Shown here piece after piece: positions 1-8,928 of a stretch of DNA of 64,000 nt. The notes beneath the pieces are model-generated. The model saw nothing but the letters and a program-made list of their open reading frames with translations, made no database searches and was not told the origin of the DNA. The stretch is from Lolium rigidum (Eukaryota > Streptophyta > Magnoliopsida > Poales > Poaceae): positions 251,336,124 to 251,400,123 of the forward strand of contig NC_061514.1 in the NCBI RefSeq assembly GCF_022539505.1, read 5' to 3'. Position 1 is the stretch's first letter, and each line of letters opens with the position of its first letter. The translations under genes and the position numbers were made by a program.

Positions 1-3000
1 GAAGTCGGCGGAGAAGATCATCATGAAGAAGAAGATGCCGGCGGAGAACATCATCATGATGAAGAAGAAGATTCCGGCGCGACCCCGCTAATTTCGGCCT
101 TGCGGGACTCTCATGTTCAAGATCTTCTCCTCCAGGAGACGAGCAACGATAGAGTTGCAGCCTAGAGAGAGAGCCAAGCTGTCGCAAATGGAGAAAGACG
201 GGATGACTCCGATCTTTCCCGGGTGTCGTCCGCAGGATACGCGCTTGCATGTAACGCTTGATTACTCCGCGATGAAGACGCAGAACAAGTGGACCGATTT
301 CAGCTTCAAAGCAAGAACTTAAAATTCTGGCACGATCGTCTCCCGGAGGGGAACACATTGCCAAGTAGTACCGAGGAGGCCAAGAAAGTCGTGTGTCCCC
401 TTGACCTACCGCACGAAAAATACCACGCCTGCATTAATGATTGTGTGATTTATAGGTGCGAGTACAAGGACAGAACCACATGTCCGGTGTGTGGCCACGG
501 ACGGTACAAGGTTGGGAACAAGAAGGTACCTCGAAAGGTGGTATGGTACTTTCCTATCACTCCCCGTCTCGCAGCGGTATTTCGTGGACCCTAAGGAAGC
601 AAAGCTCATGCAATGGCACGCGGAAAGGCGAAGCCCGAAGAAGATCCGGAGATGGGCTATATGCCGACACACCCTTCGCACGCCGGACAGCTGGCAAACA
701 TTGGACATCGCCTTCCCTAGGTTCGGGGCGACGCAAGGAACATCGAGGCTGGGTATGAGCACCGATGGACTCAATCCGTTCGGCAACCGCAGTAGCACGC
801 ATAGCACCCGGCCCGTGTTTGTATGGCCTTACAACCTACCCCCGTGGCCGTGCACCAAGCAAAGGTACATACACCTGAGTATTCTCATTCAGGGGCCGAA
901 ACAACCAGGTGTTGACATGCATTTGTATCTCGGGCTGCTGAAAGAGGAGTTAGACACGTTGTGGAAGACGTCACCCCGTACGTGGGACGCCTACACTAGA
1001 ACTTATTTCGATATGAGAGCCGCGTTGATCACGACGGTCACGGACTATCCTGGTTACGCATATGTATCCGCCTGTGTGGGCCACGGATTCAACGGCTGTG
1101 TGAAGTGCATGGACGATACCCCGCATCTACAACTACCAAGGGATCCCGGGTCCTCGAAAACCGTCTACCCAGTGTGCTCGAAGGTGGCTTCGCTTGGATC
1201 ACCCGTGGAGAAAACGCGGTGATCTGTTCAATGGTAAAGATGAGCCCGATGGACCCCCACGCCCGAGGAGCGGCGCGGAAATCGATGATCTTCTGAAAAA
1301 TTGGAAGGAGTGCCCAGCGCCGGGAAAGAAGCGACCGAAGCCAGAGCCGCTGCTCGGTGTATGGAAAGCGAGGTCTGTTTTCCACGACTTGGAGTACTCG
1401 GAAGGTCCTCCACACGCCCCACAGCCTCGATGTCATGCACATTACGAAGAACGTTACCGAGAGTCTGCTTGGCACTCTTTGCAACTCGGAAAAGTCCAAG
1501 GATGGACCGAAAGCAAGATACGATCTTAAACATTTTGGCATCGGGAAAGATCTTCAAGCCCCGATACCGACGATGATGATGATGATGATGATCGACGGAA
1601 GGGACTCAACGTCTCCGTAAAAGGGCTAAGAAGAACGCGGTGCAGCTTCCCGCTGCCTCGCTTCACAACGAGTCCGGAGGAGCTCGAGCAGTTTTTCGGT
1701 GCCTCCTAGGAGTGAAAGTTCCTCACGGTTACTCGGGGAATATAAGCGGATATCCGGACGTAGCGAAGAAGAGGTTCACCGGGATGAAGTCTCACGAGTG
1801 CCACGTGCTAATGACGCGAGATACTTCCCGTTGCGATCCGAGGCATAATGGACGAGCACGTCCGTGATACGCTGTTTGGCCTATGCAACTTTTTTGACGT
1901 TATCACCAGGAAGTCGATCGGCGTGAGGCAGCTCAAGATGCTACAGGATGAGATCGTGGTGATACTATGTGAGCTCGAGATTTACTTCCCGCCTTCATTC
2001 TGTGATATATGCGTCATCTCCTTCTCCATGTCGTTGAAGACATCAAGCAGCTCGGCCCAACGTTCCTCCACAACATGATGCCTTTCGAAAGGCAGAACGG
2101 TGTCATGAAAGGATACGTTCGCAATAGGGCCCGTCCAGACGCAAGCATGGCCAAGGGGTTTCTAACCTACGAGTGCATCTCCTTCCGCCGGAATTATCTA
2201 AGCACCGAGGACGACGAGGATCATGTTGGTCTACCCCCCGGACGCACCTCGGGAGGCTCGCTGGACTCGGTCACCGCGAGGGCTACCGCTCAGTCCATGT
2301 CGGCATTGAAAATCGACGCGACGACTTTGACAGGGCTCACCGGGTCGCGCTACAACACTTAAAACTGACCGAACCTTTCGTGCAAGAGCACAAAAGCATG
2401 GTCGAGCATAATTACATCGATATGGGCCGGCCGAGGAAGATGTGAGACGTAACCAAAAAGCACAACTCCAGCTTCACGCGTTGGTTCAAGCAAACTCAAC
2501 TGGTTGAAGCACAGAGAAATACGCCTTCTACCGAAGATGAAAAACTCATATACACCTTATCACAGGGACCCGCGCATAACGTAAGGACCTATCAGGGGTA
2601 CGACATCAACGGTTACGGATTCTACACCGAGGAAAAGGACAGAAATAGTGAAAATCAAAACTCAGGAGTAACTATGCCTGTCATACGCCGATGACGAGAC
2701 TAATGTCAAGGAAAGATTTTTTGGAAGGATCGAGGAGATATGGGAGCTCAATTACCGTGGAGAGACGGTGCCAATGTTTCGTGTGAGATGGGCCAAGAAG
2801 GTCGAAAAGAAGGCCGATATTTCACAACCATGGTTATACCCGATGCAAAATCGAAGAACGCATCCGCGAAAAATGAGCCATGGGTACTCGGTAGCCAAGT
2901 TGACCAATGCTTCTTCATCACCGATCCGTCGAGGCCTAGCCGTGTTGTCGTGAGGAGGGGCAAGAGGAGCATCATAGGAATGCAAGGAGACGCCAACGAG

Positions 3001-3150
3001 GAAGACTTGGACAAGAACGGTGACCCGAAGATGGAGGAGGAATTCGACAGGCACTTCGACATGCCTACTACTAGTAAAGTAAGAAGGAAGACCTCCTACC
3101 CTCTAAAGGTTGTCCGTTCACGCGAAGAAATCTCAAGGTGGCCGGTATAA
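1..3150 (+). pseudogene. CACTA TNP2-type transposase, frameshifted
   Basis: This cut-and-paste transposase would bind the CACTA ends in the nucleus. The pieces follow the order of the TNP2 family (Transposase_21, DUF4218, DUF4216). They are an acidic His/Glu-rich N-terminus (1-110), a zinc-ribbon-like CINDCVIYRC...CPVCG segment (about 430-510), the catalytic-domain hallmark STDGLNPFGN (about 750-790), LYLGLLKEELDTLWKT (about 920-970), PHSLDVMHITKNV (about 1410-1460), KGYVRNRARPD (about 2110-2140) and IEEIWELNYRG (about 2730-2760, DUF4216). Successive pieces lie in different frames (changes near 174, 300, 575, 1190, 1400, 1620, 1835, 2010, 2200 and 2450), so at least about ten indels separate this copy from a working gene. 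Introns may explain one or two of the jumps. Family identity is certain; function is lost. Confidence 0.93.
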
Positions 3151-3417
3151 AGTATTCAACCGCCAACAACCGAAAGGGCAAGAAGATTGCGAAGAGACGC
3201 TAGCTAGAGCTCGGAGCCGGGACGAAGAAGATCTTTTTTGGTCTATCACATGTGTGTGAGTGTGTGTTAGACAAGTACATGCATGTGTGTGTGAGAGAAA
3301 CAAGAACGTACATGTTTGTATGAGACAAGTAATTTATAATACTCTACTAATTACTAAATAATGTTGTGTTATTTATTGAAATGTAACTAAAATATGAAAA
3401 AAAGAAGAAAAATTGTG

Positions 3418-3484
3418 TAGCAGCCAAGGTTCGAACCTGGCTACTAATGGGCTAACATTGACCTTAACCACTGGACTAGTGCTA
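3418..3484 (-). other. tRNA-like fold in the CACTA intergenic spacer
   Basis: Read on the minus strand, this stretch has an A-box-like TAGTCCAGTGG and, 41 nt on, a B-box-like GGTTCGAACC. It also has a perfect 5-bp T-stem (CCAGG/CTTGG, one G-T pair) around the 7-nt loop TTCGAAC, a 5-bp closing stem TAGCA/TGCTA, and a 4-bp anticodon-like stem AATG/CATT. The D-stem has one mismatch, and the anticodon loop is 6 nt, so no anticodon can be read with confidence. It is best described as a tRNA-derived or tRNA-like relic. A chance match is possible, but the T-arm plus A/B-box spacing is suggestive. Confidence 0.4.
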
Positions 3485-3529
3485 AGTAACCGTCGCACAC
3501 AGCAGTAAACCATTTTGTTTTGCTAAGTG

Positions 3530-3665
3530 TCTAAGCTCCGTGGCGCACGCCCCTTTAGGTGCGCCACGGAATTAGGAATTCTGTGGCGCATGTCGAGTTG
3601 ATGCGCCACGGAATGCGCAATCCTGTGGCGCACATGGAGGGGTGCGCCACAGAATTTAGACACTT
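3530..3665. repeat. GTGGCGCA inverted-repeat cluster between CACTA genes 1 and 2
   Basis: Three back-to-back pairs of GTGGCGCA and TGCGCCAC face each other here. The outermost flanks, TGTCTAA and TTAGACA, are also complementary. The same core forms the 3' subterminal repeats of this element (5652-5880), where TNPA-type proteins are expected to bind. An internal cluster immediately upstream of the second gene could be a promoter or a second binding platform. Confidence 0.7.
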
Positions 3666-3790
3666 GGTGAAATAATCGACTCGAACCTTTCTTCCCCCTC
3701 ACAACATCAGTTTCTTCCCCGACGAGCCAAAACCTAGCACGCTCCCACTGTGCTCTCGCAACCACCGCCTAGCGCCGAGGAGGAGGACAA

Positions 3791-4873
3791 ATGCTCCCTT
3801 TGCAGCACTCTATTCATTATCAAGAGAGCGTCCTTCTTAAAGAAAAGGATCCAAATTACCCGGTGTTCTCGGTCAAGGTGCCGTCCAACCAGAACTTCGT
3901 CAATGAAGACCCCGCGGATATCTTCTTCATAGCGTTCGAGGACGTCTTCAATCTATTTCACTCGAAACGGCTCGACTATAACTTGGTCCGCCTATACGCG
4001 ATCAATCTTCAGATGAAGATCAACGAGAGAGACCCCGCCACATCGCGGTAGCGGATCCCTACTACATGCGCGATAGCCAGCTCCAGGACGGCTCAAGGAC
4101 ACGGACCAAGGCGGTGCGGTACCTCCAGAACTTCATGCTCATGCACAAAGAGAGCAACACCATTCTTCTCGCTCTGTCTTTCCCGAGTAAGTACACATCC
4201 GCTCACGGCCGTCGTAACTTATGCTTTCTTATATATTTCTTCCATTGCCGATCATTTCCAACATTCCATTTCAATTGCATGTGTTGAGCAGGGGACAAAT
4301 ACCGCACACTCATCATCCTAGATCCAAAGTGGTCACTAGCCCAAGTATTTCGACTCGTCGAGTACGACGACGAAGAAAGACTACACGAGAATAAGGGGTG
4401 TTCTCGATGAGGCTATCCTTGGCTACTCCAAAAGTGGAGGCACCTTCGACAAGAATGGGCAATATATCAGGCCGGACACTAAAAAGATCGGGTTCAAGCA
4501 CGTGATCAACTTCCCTTGTATCAAGCAGCCACCTGGCAGCATTAAGGAGGCCTTCTATGTCCTCCATCACCTTAAAGGGTTTGTCGAGGATGCAGAGATG
4601 ATGTCTCCGCCACCTAGTAAGCGAGACCCCATTAAAATGTCGAGGGAAATCAGTGATGATGATCTTAGAGAAGACTTCCATCGCATCCAAGTAAAGCTCT
4701 CGGAAATTATCTTACAAGATGTATCCAACGGATCGGGGCTCTTACACGCAGCCAGAGCGTTGCCTAAGAGGGATATCGAAGAACGCCTACATAAGCAGGG
4801 TGATGGAAGGACGTGGACGACGAAGGACTTGTACAAGCCGTTCCCGGAGCCGCTCAAGAAGACGTCTCGTTGA
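3791..4873 (+). pseudogene. CACTA second gene, Ulp1-like (C48) fold lacking the catalytic Cys
   Basis: This is a TE-borne relative of Ulp1/SENP cysteine peptidases. Visible parts are PADIFFIAFEDVFNLFHS (about 3915-3965), DPYYMRDSQLQDG (about 4055-4090), then a 105-bp GT-AG intron (4187-4291), LIILDPKWSLAQ (about 4310), the FDSS Asp motif (about 4350), NFPCIKQPPGS...FYVLHHL (about 4508-4570) and a basic end at 4873. Where active Ulp1 proteins have Gln-x-x-Gly-Ser-x-x-Cys-Gly-x-Tyr-Val, this protein reads QPPGSIKEAFYV, so Glu or Lys replaces the catalytic Cys; the catalytic His-Trp is also not recognisable. Two single-base frameshifts lie near 4040 and 4345. It is probably a DNA-binding or structural pseudo-enzyme in its family, and this copy is broken. 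Confidence 0.75.
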
Positions 4874-5154
4874 CCGAGGTCGGTGTGCCTAGCATTACTT
4901 TGAATCGATAGACAATTTGCACCGTGTTGTAAACTAAACTTGCTTAATTTGCTCGAAACGGTGGTCGTCGTTGTTGGACTTCAATTACTATTGTAGTCGT
5001 TATCGTTGAACCATATTACTTATGTGATACCGATGCTATATTTCTTTTAGGTTTATTATTATTTCCTTGCTTTAATTCTTGTGAATATGTATGCATGTGA
5101 ACCCTCTAACTCTTTCCATTGCGTTATATACTAATATGCCTTGTGTCCATAGAG

Positions 5155-5392
5155 ATGACGTACTACGTCGTGTTCGAGGGGCGGGTTCCAGGAGTGTACG
5201 AGGAGTGGGAGGAGTGCAAGAAACAGGTGCACAAGTTCAGCGGCAAGTCGCTACAAAGGGTACCCGACTAGACACGAGGCGGTTGCCAAGTGGAGGGCGC
5301 ACCAAGCGAACAAGAGCAAGATGAAGACCTTCCTTGTGCTCTCGCTCTTGCTCACCATCGTCGCGGCGGTACTCTATTTCATCCTAGTGTAG
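5155..5392 (+). pseudogene. Small protein with RNase H1 N-terminal (hybrid-binding) domain plus membrane segment
   Basis: The ATG at 5155 opens MTYYVVFEGRVPGVYEEW, then CKKQVHKFSGKS, the signature of the RNase H1 N-terminal/caulimovirus-viroplasmin domain (Cauli_VI) that binds RNA-DNA hybrids or dsRNA. The family continues Tyr-Lys-Gly-Tyr-Pro-Thr. Here that continuation lies one base out of frame because of an apparent extra c at 5251, so frame 1 stops about 117 bp in. The shifted frame gives YKGYPTRHEAVAKWRAH and then a strongly hydrophobic C-terminus (FLVLSLLLTIVAAVLYFILV) ending at TAG 5390-5392. No RNase H catalytic domain follows. It lies 280 bp after the Ulp1-like gene and before the 3' hairpins, so it is inside the transposon. 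The single indel could be an assembly error. Confidence 0.7.
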
Positions 5393-5651
5393 GCGGCGGC
5401 CGGTGTCACTTCGTTTGTATCTAGAGATGATGAGAACTTTCTTAATTTGCATGGATTATGAGTTGTATGGAGCTATATGTATAACTCGATCGGGCTCTAA
5501 GTAATGTGATGATGATGTGATGATTATATATGTCCATATTATATCTGTCTATATTATATCAGTATATAACCTGTATACGGTGTATAAAACCAAGTATAAA
5601 ACCTGTATAATACACCAGGGAGCACAAAATCGAGTATACCTGTAGATAGTT

Positions 5652-5899
5652 CCGTGGCGCACCAAAAAATAATTCTCGTGGCGCACCTGTTTCTGTGGCG
5701 CAGCTACATCACATGCGCCACGTAACTACTTATTTCGTGGCGCACCTGGTCCGGTGCGCCACGTAAACCCTATTTCTGTGGCGCACGACCAGGTGCGCCA
5801 CAGAAAGCTTATTTTTGTGGCGACGTTTCTGTGGCGCACCACCCGTGCGCCACAGAATCAAATTTTCGTGCGCCACTGATGAGGCTTTTCCTACTAGTG
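5652..5899. repeat. 3' subterminal hairpins and terminal inverted repeat of CACTA #1
   Basis: At least four facing pairs of GTGGCGCAC and GTGCGCCAC, several extended by TTTCTGT/ACAGAAA, lead to the terminus CCTACTAGTG at 5890-5899. This arrangement is the expected transposase-binding end of a CACTA element. Confidence 0.85.
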
Positions 5900-6399
5900 A
5901 TAAGACCAAATCAAATACGTAAACAATGTGCATGGATATAAAACAAGATCTTTTTGGCCTCCTTTTTCATTAGACAGTGCCAGAGTATACTCATCGGCAA
6001 GTGCATTTAAATATAAAGACACATGGCAAAAGAGATCAACCAAGAAGACCAAGTCAAATATGCAAACAATGTGCAAGAACGGTTTACAACACGACTTATA
6101 ACGATTGCTTGTCCTGGTTTATTGACCGTATTGTTGTGGTAAAATATTTGTAGTGATTATTATGTATCATTCATGACCAAATAATCATGAAAAAAAATCA
6201 TCATATAGTATACATGTTCCTTCCAACAGTTCTTCATTAGCTACTCGTGAGTTTTATGAGTCGAGCCGAGTTTCAAATCTGGACTCGGTTGTTAAACGAG
6301 TCTGAGTCAAGCTAACTCGCTAGTTGACCGAGCTTCAACGAGTCGAGCCAAGCGGCTCGGCTCGAATTCCTTTCCTAGCTGCTACAAGGAACAAATCAC
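5900..6399. other. Gene-free spacer with an inverted CGAGTC-rich patch
   Basis: No coding signal is visible. Positions 6251-6370 hold several facing copies of gagtcgagccgag/ggctcggctcg, which look like the end of an unidentified DNA transposon or MITE. The rest is AT-rich and featureless. Confidence 0.45.
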
Positions 6400-6548
6400 T
6401 CTAGCGGGACTTTGCTTTTCTGTAATTTTTCTTTTCTTTTTTAGTTGTGTGCATCCCTATTGTCATTAAGGCACCGCGTTGTTGCATGTAATTAGGTGTA
6501 GTTGATATCTTCGCGATATTAATATATTTATTTTATGAAAAAAATACG
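6400..6548 (+). mobile_element. LINE 3' tail fragment
   Basis: The stretch ends in a TTAATATATTTATTTTATG-like sequence followed by a short A run (6538-6544), which is typical of plant L1 LINE 3' untranslated ends. No reading frame remains. Confidence 0.5.
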
Positions 6549-7010
6549 ATTCATAAGAACCCTGTATGGAGAGACATTAACTCAATCGAATGAGTTGAAG
6601 AATCTGGTGAATGGGGTGCAGCTTAATGATCTGCCTGGTAGATTATCATGAAGAATTAGGAAATATATGGGAATTTCAAAGCAAAATATTAGTACTTGTA
6701 GCTAATATCTAAGTGGATCTAACCCACATAAATCATTGTGGAAAACCAAGATTCCTATGAAGGTGAAAATTTTGTTATGGTTGGTGCTTAGAAATAGCAT
6801 CCTAACCAAAGGTAGTCTCATCAGTGTTTAAAAAAAGATAGTCCCATCATGAGAGGTTGGATAGGAAATACTCAATGTCATTTCCGTAGCCACAATGAAA
6901 CTGCTAACCACTTGCTATTTGGGTTTTCCTTGTCCAAACAGACCCGGCAAAAGTAATTCTTTGTGCATTTAGGTTTGACAACGCTTTCCGACAACTACAA
7001 TGATATGTGT
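6549..7010 (+). pseudogene. LINE reverse-transcriptase C-terminal zf-RVT remnant
   Basis: The translation contains pieces of the zinc-binding domain found at the C-terminus of plant LINE reverse transcriptases: LVNGVQLNDLP (about 6610-6640), LWKTKIPMKVKILLWLVLRN (about 6738-6800) and a degenerate HNETANHLLF (about 6890-6925). Stops and frameshifts interrupt it, so only a 5'-truncated, decayed fragment is left. It follows another LINE tail, so two LINE copies sit in tandem. Confidence 0.65.
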
Positions 7011-7159
7011 GGAGGGGTAGCAGTTTGTCGGACCATTTGAAAATCTAGGAATGATGCTGGTTTGAAAAGACAGTTTCCTGATGATCCCATTTACACAAAA
7101 ATAACCCTTTTCTAAAACTATAGCACAGACTGACCCTCCGGGCAAACTATTTCACTCAT

Positions 7160-7630
7160 CTAACCCTTTTGTGTGGCGCCCCTTCCATGGGCGCCACACC
7201 TGGCAGAGTGGCGCCCGTGCCTCCGGCGCCACACTCCCATCCGACGTGGCGCCCTCGACGCTGAGGTGTGCTCGGAACTAACGTGGCAGGATGTGTGGCA
7301 CCGCCCACATCGGCGCCACACTTTGAAAGTGTGGCGCCTGTGGCAAGGGCGCCACACATCCACTTATTTTTGCACAAAACATACTGTAAGATATTTCTCT
7401 AGGGACTTAGCCGTTTTGGCGACCGTGTTGGTGTGGCGCCGACGCCATGGGCGCCACACTTCACCATGTGGCGCCGCTTCCACGGACGCCACACAAAGAG
7501 GCTCGCCAAGACGGCTAAGGACTATGGATGTTTTCGAAGTATAAGTTGATATAAGTTCACATGTGTGGCACCGGTGCCATGGGCGCCACAAAGTGCAGTA
7601 TGGCGCCAGTGGAAAGGGCGCCACACATTG
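7160..7630. repeat. GTGGCGCC/GGCGCCAC hairpin block
   Basis: About six facing pairs of GTGGCGCC and GGCGCCAC occur, each enclosing 10-25 bp (for example 7171-7197, 7207-7233, 7330-7357, 7433-7460, 7468-7495 and 7563-7624). The pattern looks like the subterminal region of a DNA transposon whose genes would be the minus-strand frames at 7813-8828. I found no terminal inverted repeat or CACTA terminus, so the superfamily is unassigned. Confidence 0.7.
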
Positions 7631-7812
7631 ACTTGTGTTAAAACTATGGAAAATCCTACCATATTCCAACAGTTTTGAATACAACATTGCACAGAATATG
7701 TACGACACAGCATAATGGTTCAAATAACAAATAAGGTTCGACGACATGAAGGTTCCAATTACAATAAGGTTCAACGACATGAAGGTTCGAGAAGATCAAG
7801 GTTCACACAACA

Positions 7813-8367
7813 TCATGGTTCGACAACATAAAGGTTCGACAACCAGAACATAGCCAAATGGACATCACTGAGTGGCAAAGGCTCCTCCCCCCTCGCCTTC
7901 TTCTTCTTAGATTCTTCAACCAGTTCTTCCTTCTCCCTTATGTCACGAGCCAACTGAACCACCGAGTCGAAGAAATGGTGACGCTCCTCCGTCTTTGAAG
8001 CTTCCGCTTGAGCTCTTTCCTCCTTGATGCGCTCAGCCTCCTTAGCCACCTCCTCTAGGTGCATCCTATTGGCCCTCTCCCTCGCTATTTGAGCAAGTTG
8101 CCAGTTCTTCTGGAATTTTTCCCTCCATAGACGGTCCCGTTCGGCCTGGAGCTTCTCATTCCTCTTCTTCTTGCGCCATATGTATTCCTCATACTCCCTT
8201 TGCATATGGGCACGCTCGACCATCTTCTTCTCGTGCTCCTCCTTCTCCTTCCTCGCAGCTTCTTCCTTCTCCCTCTTCCGCACCGTCCTCACCGCCTCCT
8301 CCCAAACCGACTCCTCCTTCTCATTGCCCTCCCACGCCCCCTTCCCCTTGGTGGGTTGAGTTGCCAT
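7813..8367 (-). CDS. Lys/Glu-rich coiled-coil protein of a transposable element
   Basis: A 184-aa frame runs from ATG 8367 (MATQPTKGKGAWEGNEKEE) to the stop at 7813. Residues 20-150 are almost entirely K/E/R/A with long heptad-like stretches (MQREYEEYIWRKKKRNEK), consistent with a long alpha-helical coiled coil. The start sits just after a good splice acceptor (ttttcag), so it is probably the last exon of a longer gene whose earlier part lies at 8434-8828 and beyond the gap. The 3' flank (7690-7850) has short repeats of the type aaggttcgacgacatgaag. I recognise it only as TE-type, possibly from a plant-mobile-domain MULE. The frame is intact. Confidence 0.5.
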   Translation of the reverse strand: MATQPTKGKGAWEGNEKEESVWEEAVRTVRKREKEEAARKEKEEHEKKMVERAHMQREYEEYIWRKKKRNEKLQAERDRLWREKFQKNWQLAQIARERANRMHLEEVAKEAERIKEERAQAEASKTEERHHFFDSVVQLARDIREKEELVEESKKKKARGEEPLPLSDVHLAMFWLSNLYVVEP

Positions 8368-8433
8368 ACCTGAAAACAAAATTGAGAAAACCAAAGTTAG
8401 TCACGGAATAGGAAAATAGATAGTACAATGCAA

Positions 8434-8828
8434 TTAGTAACTTGGAGACACATACGGATAAGGCCCCGCTAGGTATCCTAGCATACTAGTACCCCGACGG
8501 CCACCATGCCGACCTCTACTAAGCCCTACATGAATCCTTGGTTGCCTTGGAGCTTGTCGCCATTGTGGTTGATGCCTTGCGGCTTGTTGCCTTGGAGCTT
8601 GTTGCCTTGGAGCTTGTTGGCTTGGAGCTTGTTGGCTTAGAGCTTGTTGCCTCGAAGCTTGTTGCGTTGGAGCTTGTTGCCGTGGGGCTTGTTGCCTTGG
8701 AGCTTGTTGCCGTGGGGCTTGTTGCCTTGGAGCTTGTTGGCTTGGAGCTTGTTGGCTTGGAGTTTGTTGGCCTGGAGGTTGATTTGAAGCTTGTTGGCTA
8801 CTTGATGCTTGACTTGTGTTGATATCAC
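8434..8828 (-). CDS. Gln-Gln-Ala-Pro repeat protein, partial at assembly gap
   Basis: One minus-strand frame stays open from the gap edge (8828) to TAA at 8434-8436, about 131 codons. Its first two thirds are a pentapeptide repeat, QQAP followed by R, S or T, encoded by a 15-nt tandem unit. Then comes a basic Gly/Arg-rich end (GLSRGRHGGRRGTSMLGY). The other two frames of the repeat are also fairly open, but only this one reads naturally into the unique C-terminal part. There is no initiator in view because the 5' part is in the gap. Alternatively the frame is spliced at a gtatgtg near 8452 to the next exon at 7813-8369. Confidence 0.5.
8555..8790. repeat. 15-bp coding minisatellite
   Basis: About 15 tandem copies of a 15-bp unit (ttggagcttgttgcc on the plus strand) occur with a few substitutions (gtgggg for ttggag). 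The period is a multiple of three, so copy number can change without breaking the frame that encodes QQAPx. Confidence 0.9.
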
Positions 8829-8928
8829 NNNNNNNNNNNNNNNNNNNNNNNNNNNNNNNNNNNNNNNNNNNNNNNNNNNNNNNNNNNNNNNNNNNNNNNN
8901 NNNNNNNNNNNNNNNNNNNNNNNNNNNN
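8829..8928. other. Assembly gap (100 N)
   Basis: Exactly 100 N, the usual placeholder for a gap of unknown length. The transposon on the left and the CACTA transposase on the right need not be adjacent in the real genome. Confidence 0.99.

Larger units (their letters stand above)
1..5899 (+). mobile_element. CACTA (En/Spm) DNA transposon #1, 5' end outside window
   Basis: The element carries a TNP2-type transposase, then a Ulp1-like gene, then a small RNase H1 N-domain gene, all on the plus strand. It ends at 5899 in the inverted terminal motif CACTAGTAGGAAAAGCC (read on the minus strand), preceded by GTGGCGCA-type subterminal hairpins. Gene order and terminus fit plant CACTA elements. The 5' terminus is not in the window, so length and target-site duplication cannot be checked. 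All three frames carry lesions, so this copy is probably dead, though its ends may still respond to a transposase supplied in trans. Confidence 0.88.

Noticed and set aside
8538..8822. Plus-strand Leu-Glu-Leu-Val repeat frame
   Set aside because: Antisense of the QQAP-coding minisatellite; only the minus frame continues into unique protein sequence.
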